This document shows positions 34,301-46,239 of a DNA stretch of 64,000 bases, in pieces; position 1 is the stretch's first letter; the number at the start of each line of letters is the position of its first letter. The position numbers and the translations under genes are program-made. The notes under the pieces were generated by a model. That model was not told the DNA's origin, made no database searches, and was given only the letters and a program-made list of their open reading frames with translations. The stretch covers positions 62,001 to 126,000 of the forward strand of contig CAXFZM010000180.1 in assembly GCA_964007475.1 (NCBI GenBank), in the 5' to 3' direction. Source of the stretch: Hybos culiciformis (lineage: Eukaryota; Arthropoda; Insecta; Diptera; Hybotidae).

Positions 34301-35504
34301 CAATTTTTTTCGTTTTACGGAAAATCTTGCATCGTAATTTATTTAATGCTTTGGTTTTAATTTTTAAGCTTGTTTTCAAAATTGAAATAGCTTTTGTAGC
34401 TGTTCGGGGAGAATATGTAATTTTTTTCGTATCTCTTAAATATTTCATTCGTTTTGCTGGACATCTAAATATATGTTTAAAATTAGTTTTTTACAATTTA
34501 TGTAATAAATTTCTTAAAAAAAACTTTACTTTTCACGGATATCTTCACAATATTCATCTTCATTATCTGTTTCGTAGAAAACAGTTTCAACATCTTCACT
34601 ATTTACAAATTAAAAAAATATAACAATATTGTTTTATCAAGATAATTAAAATGTTTCGCAAGTTGGGGAAAACAGTCGGTCGGGATTCTGGTTTCAAAGA
34701 TGTTGAACTGAAGCTAAACTTCTTTTCTAAACAATCATTTGTGAAATGTTTACTGCAAATTGTTGCATTTTTTGGAATGACTTCAATTATCTGTTTATTT
34801 AAAACTTTCAAATTGAAAATCCAATGTTTTTTTCTCATTGAGTCAGTCGGAAATCTGAAAATCTTAAAATTATAATCAATTTAATTTAAAAAAAATTGTA
34901 TTACCTGTGAAAACTAATATTGTTTCCTTTTTTATGAGTTGATGCACAATCTTTCACTAAACATCGAGGAGCCATTTTAAAAAAAATATATATTTTGAAA
35001 CACAAATAATGAAAAATATTAAATCAACAATTTTTTTTTTTTAAATAACCACTTTTTAAAAAATAACTGTTCTAATTTTTTGACAATAAAAAAAAAATGT
35101 TTATCTGTCTAGTATTTCAAAAATATTTTTTAAAATGTCACTTTTATAATTATGTAAGAAAACTGATTTAATTTAATTAAAATTATTTTTACACTCACTC
35201 AATCAATGAAAATCAAATCAAAATGTTCACTTTTCCTTATATTTTTTAAAATTCAATAATTAAAAACAACTCACGGTAAAAGCTTTAACGAAAATAGTTT
35301 AAAAAAAACTGCCCGATTTCATGTGGAACTTGTTAAACCAAAATATACCTTTACCTAAAGCGCCTTTGTAACCAGCCTTTTTTTTCAGTCATGGTTAACT
35401 ATATCAAATTATGTCAATTGGGAAAACATCTGATTTCTACTTTTAGTCGTTTTTTAATATTAAATACATAGCCAACTAGAAATATATAGTTTCATATATA
35501 TATG
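31323..35504. mobile_element. P-element-like transposon copy A (U2)
   Basis: 4182 bp with imperfect ~30-bp inverted ends: the left begins CATATACATAAGAAACTATA, the right ends with the inverse of CATATATATATGAAACTATA. An 8-bp duplication GTTTTTAC lies at 31315-31322 and 35505-35512; P elements make 8-bp duplications and their ends start with CA. It carries one minus-strand THAP-transposase gene, which has a 20-bp deletion here. Units without the element have a single GTTTTTAC. Confidence 0.95.
32094..34975 (-). pseudogene. P-like THAP transposase copy A, splice donor deleted
   Basis: Exons correspond to copy B: 34975-34905, 34854 onward, 34598-34530, 34464-34227 and 34172-32094. The last encodes the same 663-codon stretch from MTLNFYSPRAYEYV as copy B. 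Relative to B, 20 bp are missing after TTTCGC at ~34659, removing the end of exon 2 and its donor (GGAAAG|GTAAAG). Without that donor, exon 2 reads on to a stop at 34599. The predicted product is ~108 aa, containing the whole THAP zinc finger (CLVKDC, ICSKHF, SRPTVFP) but no catalytic domain. Full-length transposase would need a cryptic donor. Confidence 0.88.
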
Positions 35505-35928
35505 GTTTTTACTAATAAAAAAAAACAAATTCATTTTAAATATTAACTTTTCTTTTAGTTAATCAAAGTTCAACATAGGAATTGCCGGTTAAAACAATTA
35601 TAACATCTAAATGAACATCATTTAATTTAATGAGAATGATCTGAAAGCGTTCGAATCAGTAAATTGAACTCGTTTGCTACATTATGAAGAACTATTGGTA
35701 TCTCCTATTGGTATCTCCGTGTTTCACTTAATTTTCGAAATTAAAGAAAAAAGGAAAAAATTAATTAAAAAAATTCCAAAAAAAGAAATCGCAAAAAAAC
35801 ATAAAATTTTAAATTAAGTTCAGACTAGTGATTCTATACCAAGCCAAATACCTACACCGTATACAGTACCAGCTCGAAAAACATCACTTATTCAGCAGCC
35901 TTGTAATAAATTTCAAATCGCATTGATA

Positions 35929-36088
35929 TTTTTTTTTTTTTTTTTTTTTTTTTAAAACACACACACACACTTAATTTAAGTGAGACAAATTTGAAAAATG
36001 ACACAAATTCCAGTCCGAGGTGGGAATCGAACCCACGACCGAACACGCCGTAGGATAATGGCAATACCACTACACCATGACGGCCGAC
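35929..36088 (-). mobile_element. tRNA-derived SINE, U2
   Basis: Same insertion as in U1, copied with the unit. The tail is 25 A. The head and both pol III boxes are unchanged. Confidence 0.88.
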
Positions 36089-37650
36089 AAAATTTATTTC
36101 TTAATTAATAACAAAAAAACTACTATATTATTTCTTAATAAGAAAATAATCATCCTTTTTAAATTTTTTTCCTACTGTTTCTTTTTTTTTTTTTATATTT
36201 AAAGTTTTGACTGTAAACTAAGATTTTGGTAATTTAGTTTTCAAATGAAGAGTTACCGGATCTAATATTTCTGTAAAAATCCCGAATTTGTGGATGATGT
36301 TAAATTTTGGGTTAAATTTACTAGTTCTAAAAAAAAATAAAGACTAACCACAATGAATTGATCGTAATAGAATTTGAGAGTAATATTCTCGAAAAAATAT
36401 CATAGTGAAATTAGAAGTTGTCCTATTATTAATAAAGATATTTGAATATGAAAATTTGATTAATAAAAATAGAAAGAAGAAATGAAATTATGTATTTTAT
36501 AGTTCTAAAAAAATTTTGTTTATAATTTCTTAAAATACAATCATTAAACTTTATTTAATTTTTTTATTTCGGTTAAAATTGGGTTTTTAATTTCAAGCGT
36601 TTTATGTAGCCGAAATTTTCGAAAACAATTATTTTTTTTTATTTTTTTTTTTGCGATATGTAAATTAATTTTACGTTTTTTAAAAAATCTTGAATATTTT
36701 TTCTTTTAAACATAATATTGTAATTCATATTAAACAGAAAATTAATTAATAAAAATAACATAATATGTAATTAAAAAAAACTAATCGAAGAATAAGTTAT
36801 TGTTACTAATTATTAGTGCATATTTCAATAAATTTAAAAATGCTGTATTAGATATAAAAGCAGTGATTGAAATTTTTACTAGATTCATCATATTTTATTA
36901 TCATTTTATGTTTTGTTCTATCTCATATTTTTTATCATTTAGAAAGATTCTCAAAATTTAAATATAAAACAAAAGAAAACTTGGAATTTTGGACAAAAAT
37001 ATTATGCACCTAATCCAATTTTAATCAATGTATATTTTAATTATTCTTAGAAACTACCATTAACGCCATTTGAAAGACAATTTAATTATGTAAATAATTC
37101 ACATCAGGGTGACAAAACAAATATGAAATTGCCTTTTAAATGACGATTATTTTTGCGAAATGAATTGAAATACATTGATCGAAATTTAAATAGTTTCATT
37201 ATATTTCTTGTTCAAAATTCTAAGTTTCCTTATTCTATAAAATTTTAGGATAGAACAAAGCATAGGTACGAAATTTGAACCTAAAAATGTGCAAAATATG
37301 AATTAAAAACATTTTATCGCTATTTTGATTTTCTATTAATATCTATATTCTAACTTAGTTTATTAAATTGTTAATGTCTGTCTAATCAGAATTTTTTCAT
37401 CATATTCTAATAAAAAATTTACGTCATTGAAAAACTGTTTTTTCATTATCTTAAATTGGCTTGCAGATAATAGTGATTAATTACTGAAAAAACACATCTA
37501 TATCATATAAGTACCGATCATTTTTCAAATTACTTTTTTTTATATCGGATGAGATTTTTTGAGGTTCACAAAAATTTTTTTTGTTCAAGCTTTTTTAAGC
37601 CATTTCCACCCAGCCGCAGCCACGATTTATATGTATCGGGTAAAGTAAGT

Positions 37651-38204
37651 AAAGTAACCTCCATACTCTGGCATTGGTAATGGATGTGGTTGAACAGGTG
37701 GATCACTACGCAATTCAACGTTTTCTTCTTGTCGAAGCTAAGTTAACAAACAAAAAAATATTTTAAATTTATTTCAATCAAATCAGAAACCAACAAATTA
37801 TGAATAGAAAATTAGCAACGAAAATTTATTTATTATAAAAAAATCAAAAGCCACCGTTAATTTTTTACACCAATTTTAAAATTTTTAAGAATAATTATGT
37901 GGGAATTATGATAAAATTAGTTAGTTATTCGGAAAATAATAATCTAGCAATCGGCTAGAATCAAGAATGTTGAAATAATGTTAAAGTTTGCAAAATAATA
38001 TTTTCATTTTGTTTCACATTTAAAAAACATAAATTTTATGAAAATAAAAAAGTATTTTCCCCTCATATTATAATATTATATAAAATTTAAACTTTAAACT
38101 TTTAACTTTGAAAATATTATAATAAATTTAAACTTTGAACTCACTTCAGGATCATTTATTAAAATATCTTCTGGTCGAGGCATTGTTGATGGTCCAGAAG
38201 CAGC
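37651..38204 (-). pseudogene. Two furry exon remnants, U2
   Basis: Copy of the U1 remnants (38204-38145 and 37737-37651), with the same MITE cut and the same loss after GGYF. Carries TATATGTATCGGG just beyond, against TATATATATCGGG in the other units. Confidence 0.75.
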
Positions 38205-38530
38205 CAGGGTTGGACTGGCTATAAAAATTTAACCGGGAAGTTTTGGACTTCCGGCCCATTTCTCTATATAAAAAATACATTGCTTATCCACTTCTCATTT
38301 CTATAAACACTAGGTTCCCTAATTTTTTTATTCAATACTATATAAAAAAAACTATATAAAAAAACTGAACGAAAAATTTTAAGAATTATTGTTAATTAAA
38401 ATGGAATATTGGGAATAAATTAAATTAAGTATTTCTTAATCATGAAACCATCCGTCTATTTTCACTCTAATGGAAAGGAGAATATATCTTAAGCTGTTTT
38501 AACGATCCAATCAAGTTACAATAACTTCTT
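38205..38530 (+). mobile_element. Left 326 bp of the MITE, U2
   Basis: Same truncation at the unit junction. Confidence 0.92.
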
Positions 38531-40296
38531 AAATTAAACTCCCCTCAAACAGTCAGCATAGCTATGGATTTTTGGACTTGTCCTTCAAAAAGAAATTCAT
38601 ACGTAAATTACACCATCCATTATAGCGTCGATTTGAATATTAAATGCTTTTCCTTGAAAACAACCTTCTTTTCTGAAAAAAACGGGTGAAAATGTAGCCG
38701 AACATATCATTCATCTCTTAGAAGAATTCGGTCTTACTAAAAAGAGAATTATTTTCGTGACGGATGGTGGCCGCAACATAATTTCAGCAATACAATTGTT
38801 GAAAGAACAATATTCTATCGATGTTCACAGATTAAGCTGTTTTGCTCATTCATTACATAATTTAATTTACACAGACATATTCTCAAAATTTTCTGCAGGA
38901 GGATTGACTCCTCTTATCAAAAAAATTTCAAAAATTTATAGAAAGTTAGCGTACAAAGGGCATGAGTTGAATAAAATTAAAATCCAGTTTGAAAATTTGA
39001 AGTTTATAGACTCTTTAAAAAATGTAATTGAAGATACTCAAAATTCATTTGATTTTGAAGATTTGATAGAGAAAATAACAAAACCTGCAGAAAGTTTAAA
39101 AATTTCAAACTCCACCAGATGGAACTTTACATATTCGATGTTAAAAAGTTTTTCAGAGAACTCGAAAGCGATTAATATATTATTAACAAAATTGTATTTA
39201 CGTGAACTGGAAATAAAACTTCACGAAAAAGCGATTATTAAAGAAATTTTACAAGTTTTAGAAGTTTTTGTATCGGCATCAAAAATATTACAAGGTTCCA
39301 AATATCCTACATTAAACGTAGTTCTGCTATTTTTGGAAAATATTAAGTTTGATCTAGAAAAATTATTCGATACCATTCAATATGGTACTTCAATTGAAAT
39401 ATGCAGACGTATCCAAGATCAATGTGATAGGAGATTAATAATACAAGACGAGCATGTGGCAGCAGCGCTTCTGGATCCGCTTCAAAAAAATAGCAATTTT
39501 GTGAGTCAACAACTTGAAGTGAAAAACTACAGTGCAGAAGAGTTAATAAATAGTCAACTAAGTAAATTTAAAATCAAATCTGTAAAAATTAATGAAACTT
39601 GTACAAACAGAAAGACTAATAAAAGACATTCAAAAGTATCCAAAAAATCATTCAACACTCATGAAATAAAGATTGGTCTGTTGAGTAATATTTCGTCTAC
39701 AAATGAAAATACAGATACTACGAAAAATGAAATTGAAATGTATATGCGTACCATTGTCGACCAGGAAGCCACTTTTGACGTATGGTGGAATTCGAACAGT
39801 AAGTGTATAATTTAAAAAATATATAATTTTTTAAAAGATAATAATAAATACATAAAACCTTCACAAAAAAAAAATATTTAAGAATTTCAATGTCTGAATT
39901 TCCATTTCGTAATGTATTTTGTATATATAAATTTATTAAAGTAAAATTCTGACACAATTTTAAAGCAAACAATTAGCTGACTTTTTTTTTTAATTCATCT
40001 TTTAAATATCCCCCCGTATTCATATTATATAAATTTCATATTATATAAATTTATCTTTAAATGTTTCAGAAACAAAATTTCCAACTTTGTACAAACTCGT
40101 AAATGTTTATTGCGGGATACCTGCATCGAGTGCTTCATCAGAAAGTGCATTTTCTATTTCTGGAAGTATTCTTTCAAAATCAAGGACTCATATGTGTCCT
40201 GAGAGATTAAGCCAGAGATGTTTAATTCAGCAAAACGTGCATTTACTGGTTGAAAAAGGAATTATTCCTGATGTGGGCGTAAAATCAAATAAATAA
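38531..40296 (+). pseudogene. 5'-truncated hAT transposase, U3
   Basis: Same truncation and frameshift as U2; exon 2 to 39798, exon 3 40070-40296. The 352-codon frame 38757-39815 is identical to that of U2 (both have Ala in ENSKAINI), showing very recent copying or conversion between U2 and U3. Confidence 0.9.
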
Positions 40297-41292
40297 AATT
40301 CGATTTCATGTATAACAAATTACAATGATTTACTGGAAGAAAAATTTCATGTATTTAATATTAAAAAAAATTTCAAATTACACAAAAACAAAAGTTAAAT
40401 TTAATTTAAAAAAATTTCATTTTCAATCAAGAAATTGGTAGAAACGTATTTTCAATTAAGAAAAATGGTAGAACACATCAAATTTAATGCGGAATCAACT
40501 AGAAATTTATCTACAACACTTTGCACGATATTTGGAGCGGCTAAATATGATCATATAGGATAAATTAAATAAATAAATGTAAGTATTTATATTTTAAATT
40601 GCTAATCCTCTATTCCATTAGAAGCTATAAAATATATGAAAATAGTAAAATCATGTATTTTTTGAAGAAATTTTCCGCCATAAAATGTTTATAAAAAAAA
40701 CTTTTAGATTATCTTAAACTAGTTATAAAACGGCCGCTACACTGGAATTATTGGGCTTAAAATCGATTATTTCATCAATTTTTGATCAAATACATATATC
40801 TTTTCCTTCAAAAAAATATGTTTAAGCATAACATATATACATTTTTTTACCTTTAAACCATAATATATGTTTTTACTAATAAAAAAAAACAAATTCATTT
40901 TAAATATTAACTTTTCTTTTAGTTAATCAAAGTTCAACATAGGAATTGCCGGTTAAAACAATTATAACATCTAAATGAACATCATTTAATTTAATGAGAA
41001 TGATCTGAAAGCGTTCGAATCAGTAAATTGAACTCGTTTGCTACATTATGAAGAACTATTGGTATCTCCTATTGGTATCTCCGTGTTTCACTTAATTTTC
41101 GAAATTAAAGAAAAAAGGAAAAAATTAATTAAAAAAATTCCAAAAAAAGAAATCGCAAAAAAACATAAAATTTTAAATTAAGTTCAGACTAGTGATTCTA
41201 TACCAAGCCAAATACCTACACCGTATACAGTACCAGCTCGAAAAACATCACTTATTCAGCAGCCTTGTAATAAATTTCAAATCGCATTGATA

Positions 41293-41451
41293 TTTTTTTT
41301 TTTTTTTTTTTTTTTTAAAACACACACACACACTTAATTTAAGTGAGACAAATTTGAAAAATGACACAAATTCCAGTCCGAGGTGGGAATCGAACCCACG
41401 ACCGAACACGCCGTAGGATAATGGCAATACCACTACACCATGACGGCCGAC
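41293..41451 (-). mobile_element. tRNA-derived SINE, U3
   Basis: Same insertion as in U1; the tail is 24 A. Confidence 0.88.
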
Positions 41452-43013
41452 AAAATTTATTTCTTAATTAATAACAAAAAAACTACTATATTATTTCTTA
41501 ATAAGAAAATAATCATCCTTTTTAAATTTTTTTCCTACTGTTTCTTTTTTTTTTTTTATATTTAAAGTTTTGACTGTAAACTAAGATTTTGGTAATTTAG
41601 TTTTCAAATGAAGAGTTACCGGATCTAATATTTCTGTAAAAATCCCGAATTTGTGGATGATGTTAAATTTTGGGTTAAATTTACTAGTTCTAAAAAAAAA
41701 TAAAGACTAACCACAATGAATTGATCGTAATAGAATTTGAGAGTAATATTCTCGAAAAAATATCATAGTGAAATTAGAAGTTGTCCTATTATTAATAAAG
41801 ATATTTGAATATGAAAATTTGATTAATAAAAATAGAAAGAAGAAATGAAATTATGTATTTTATAGTTCTAAAAAAATGTTGTTTATAATTTCTTAAAATA
41901 CAATCATTAAACTTTATTTCATTTTTTTATTTCGGTTAAAATTGGGTTTTTAATTTCAAGCGTTTTATGTAGCCGAAATTTTCGAAAACAATTATTTTTT
42001 TTTATTTTTTTTTTTGCGATATGTAAATTAATTTTACGTTTTTTAAAAAATCTTGAATATTTTTTCTTTTAAACATAATATTGTAATTCATATTAAACAG
42101 AAAATTAATTAATAAAAATAACATAATATGTAATTAAAAAAAACTAATCGAAGAATAAGTTATTGTTACTAATTATTAGTGCATATTTCAATAAATTTAA
42201 AAATGCTGTATTAGATATAAAAGCAGTGATTGAAATTTTTACTAGATTCATCATATTTTATTATCATTTTATGTTTTGTTCTATCTCATATTTTTTATCA
42301 TTTAGAAAGATTCTCAAAATTTAAATATAAAACAAAAGAAAACTTGGAATTTTGGACAAAAATATTATGCACCTAATCCAATTTTAATCAATGTATATTT
42401 TAATTATTCTTAGAAACTACCATTAACGCCATTTGAAAGACAATTTAATTATGTAAATAATTCACATCAGGGTGACAAAACAAATATGAAATTGCCTTTT
42501 AAATGACGATTATTTTTGCGAAATGAATTGAAATACATTGATCGAAATTTAAATAGTTTCATTATATTTCTTGTTCAAAATTCTAAGTTTCCTTATTCTA
42601 TAAAATTTTAGGATAGAACAAAGCATAGGTACGAAATTTGAACCTAAAAATGTGCAAAATATGAATTAAAAACATTTTATCGCTATTTTGATTTTCTATT
42701 AATATCTATATTCTAACTTAGTTTATTAAATTGTTAATGTCTGTCTAATCAGAATTTTTTCATCATATTCTAATAAAAAATTTACGTCATTGAAAAACTG
42801 TTTTTTCATTATCTTAAATTGGCTTGCAGATAATAGTGATTAATTACTGAAAAAACACATCTATATCATATAAGTACCGATCATTTTTCAAATTACTTTT
42901 TTTTATATCGGATGAGATTTTTTGAGGTTCACAAAAATTTTTTTTGTTCAAGCTTTTTTAAGCCATTTCCACCCAGCCGCAGCCACGATTTATATATATC
43001 GGGTAAAGTAAGT

Positions 43014-43567
43014 AAAGTAACCTCCATACTCTGGCATTGGTAATGGATGTGGTTGAACAGGTGGATCACTACGCAATTCAACGTTTTCTTCTTGTCGAAG
43101 CTAAGTTAACAAACAAAAAAATATTTTAAATTTATTTCAATCAAATCAGAAACCAACAAATTATGAATAGAAAATTAGCAACGAAAATTTATTTATTATA
43201 AAAAAATCAAAAGCCACCGTTAATTTTTTACACCAATTTTAAAATTTTTAAGAATAATTATGTGGGAATTATGATAAAATTAGTTAGTTATTCGGAAAAT
43301 AATAATCTAGCAATCGGCTAGAATCAAGAATGTTGAAATAATGTTAAAGTTTGCAAAATAATATTTTCATTTTGTTTCACATTTAAAAAACATAAATTTT
43401 ATGAAAATAAAAAAGTATTTTCCCCTCATATTATAATATTATATAAAATTTAAACTTTAAACTTTTAACTTTGAAAATATTATAATAAATTTAAACTTTG
43501 AACTCACTTCAGGATCATTTATTAAAATATCTTCTGGTCGAGGCATTGTTGATGGTCCAGAAGCAGC
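43014..43567 (-). pseudogene. Two furry exon remnants, U3
   Basis: Copy of the U1 remnants: 43567-43508 and 43100-43014. Confidence 0.75.
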
Positions 43568-43893
43568 CAGGGTTGGACTGGCTATAAAAATTTAACCGGG
43601 AAGTTTTGGACTTCCGGCCCATTTCTCTATATAAAAAATACATTGCTTATCCACTTCTCATTTCTATAAACACTAGGTTCCCTAATTTTTTTATTCAATA
43701 CTATATAAAAAAAACTATATAAAAAAACTGAACGAAAAATTTTAAGAATTATTGTTAATTAAAATGGAATATTGGGAATAAATTAAATTAAGTATTTCTT
43801 AATCATGAAACCATCCGTCTATTTTCACTCTAATGGAAAGGAGAATATATCTTAAGCTGTTTTAACGATCCAATCAAGTTACAATAACTTCTT
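43568..43893 (+). mobile_element. Left 326 bp of the MITE, U3
   Basis: Same truncation at the unit junction. Confidence 0.92.
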
Positions 43894-45659
43894 AAATTAA
43901 ACTCCCCTCAAACAGTCAGCATAGCTATGGATTTTTGGACTTGTCCTTCAAAAAGAAATTCATACGTAAATTACACCATCCATTATAGCGTCGATTTGAA
44001 TATTAAATGCTTTTCCTTGAAAACAACCTTCTTTTCTGAAAAAAACGGGTGAAAATGTAGCCGAACATATCATTCATCTCTTAGAAGAATTCGGTCTTAC
44101 TAAAAAGAGAATTATTTTCGTGACGGATGGTGGCCGCAACATAATTTCAGCAATACAATTGTTGAAAGAACAATATTCTATCGATGTTCACAGATTAAGC
44201 TGTTTTGCTCATTCATTACATAATTTAATTTACACAGACATATTCTCAAAATTTTCTGCAGGAGGATTGACTCCTCTTATCAAAAAAATTTCAAAAATTT
44301 ATAGAAAGTTAGCGTACAAAGGGCATGAGTTGAATAAAATTAAAATCCAGTTTGAAAATTTGAAGTTTATAGACTCTTTAAAAAATGTAATTGAAGATAC
44401 TCAAAATTCATTTGATTTTGAAGATTTGATAGAGAAAATAACAAAACCTGCAGAAAGTTTAAAAATTTCAAACTCCACCAGATGGAACTTTACATATTCG
44501 ATGTTAAAAAGTTTTTCAGAGAACTCGAAATCGATTAATATATTATTAACAAAATTGTATTTACGTGAACTGGAAATAAAACTTCACGAAAAAGCGATTA
44601 TTAAAGAAATTTTACAAGTTTTAGAAGTTTTTGTATCGGCATCAAAAATATTACAAGGTTCCAAATATCCTACATTAAACGTAGTTCTGCTATTTTTGGA
44701 AAATATTAAGTTTGATCTAGAAAAATTATTCGATACCATTCAATATGGTACTTCAATTGAAATATGCAGACGTATCCAAGATCAATGTGATAGGAGATTA
44801 ATAATACAAGACGAGCATGTGGCAGCAGCGCTTCTGGATCCGCTTCAAAAAAATAGCAATTTTGTGAGTCAACAACTTGAAGTGAAAAACTACAGTGCAG
44901 AAGAGTTAATAAATAGTCAACTAAGTAAATTTAAAATCAAATCTGTAAAAATTAATGAAACTTGTACAAACAGAAAGACTAATAAAAGACATTCAAAAGT
45001 ATCCAAAAAATCATTCAACACTCATGAAATAAAGATTGGTCTGTTGAGTAATATTTCGTCTACAAATGAAAATACAGATACTACGAAAAATGAAATTGAA
45101 ATGTATATGCGTACCATTGTCGACCAGGAAGCCACTTTTGACGTATGGTGGAATTCGAACAGTAAGTGTATAATTTAAAAAATATATAATTTTTTAAAAG
45201 ACAATAATAAATACATAAAACCTTCACAAAAAAAAAATATTTAAGAATTTCAATGTCTGAATTTCCATTTCGTAATGTATTTTGTATATATAAATTTATT
45301 AAAGTAAAATTCTGACACAATTTTAAAGCAAACAATTAGCTGACTTTTTTTTTTAATTCATCTTTTAAATATCCCCCCGTATTCATATTATATAAATTTC
45401 ATATTATATAAATTTATCTTTAAATGTTTCAGAAACAAAATTTCCAACTTTGTACAAACTCGTAAATGTTTATTGCGGGATACCTGCATCGAGTGCTTCA
45501 TCAGAAAGTACATTTTCTATTTCTGGAAGTATTCTTTCAAAATCAAGGACTCATATGTGTCCTGAGAGATTAAGCCAGAGATGTTTAATTCAGCAAAACG
45601 TGCATTTACTGGTTGAAAAAGGAATTATTCCTGATGTGGGCGTAAAATCAAATAAATAA
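43894..45659 (+). pseudogene. 5'-truncated hAT transposase, U4
   Basis: Same truncation and frameshift; exon 2 to 45161, exon 3 45433-45659. It has Ser in ENSKSINI, as in U1 and U5, but Lys in SVKINET, as in U2 and U3. It has a private SESTFS in the dimerisation region, where the other copies read SESAFS; the Ala/Val-Phe-Ser part is usually conserved in hAT proteins. Confidence 0.9.
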
Positions 45660-46239
45660 AATTCGATTTCATGTATAACAAATTACAATGATTTACTGGA
45701 AGAAAAATTTCATGTATTTAATATTAAAAAAAATTTCAAATTACACAAAAACAAAAGTTAAATTTAATTTAAAAAAATTTCATTTTCAATCAAGAAATTG
45801 GTAGAAACGTATTTTCAATTAAGAAAAATGGTAGAACACATCAAATTTAATGCGGAATCAACTAGAAATTTATCTACAACACTTTGCACGATATTTGGAG
45901 CGGCTAAATATGATCATATAGGATAAATTAAATAAATAAATGTAAGTATTTATATTTTAAATTGCTAATCCTCTATTCCATTAGAAGCTATAAAATATAT
46001 GAAAATAGTAAAATCATGTATTTTTTGAAGAAATTTTCCGCCATAAAATGTTTATAAAAAAAACTTTTAGATTATCTTAAACTAGTTATAAAACGGCCGC
46101 TACACTGGAATTATTGGGCTTAAAATCGATTATTTCATCAATTTTTGATCAAATACATATATCTTTTCCTTCAAAAAAATATGTTTAAGCATAACATATA
46201 TACATTTTTTTACCTTTAAACCATAATATATGTTTTTAC

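Larger units (their letters stand above)
28977..38530 (+). repeat. Tandem unit U2 (9554 bp, with P-like element)
   Basis: Same order as U1 but lacking the MITE and carrying a 4182-bp P-like element plus its 8-bp TSD. Without these it is 5364 bp. The junction with U1 joins ...ATAACTTCTT (MITE interior) to AAATTAAACTCC (hAT interior) with only a 2-bp overlap (AA). Confidence 0.95.
38531..43893 (+). repeat. Tandem unit U3 (5363 bp)
   Basis: Basic unit with empty P-element and MITE sites: GTTTTTAC and CATCTAAA each occur once. The same junction sequence lies on both sides. It shares the hAT allele G at 39168 with U2, but the spacer allele G at 41878 with U5. Confidence 0.95.

Noticed and set aside
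34282..34623. Plus-strand ORFs opposite the P transposase (also at 49199-49540)
   Set aside because: They are shadows of exons 3-4 of the transposase; the minus strand has the spliced, family-matching reading.
35888..36070. Minus-strand ORFs beginning MVLPLSYGVFGRGF in each unit
   Set aside because: They are translations of the SINE head and poly(A) tail.
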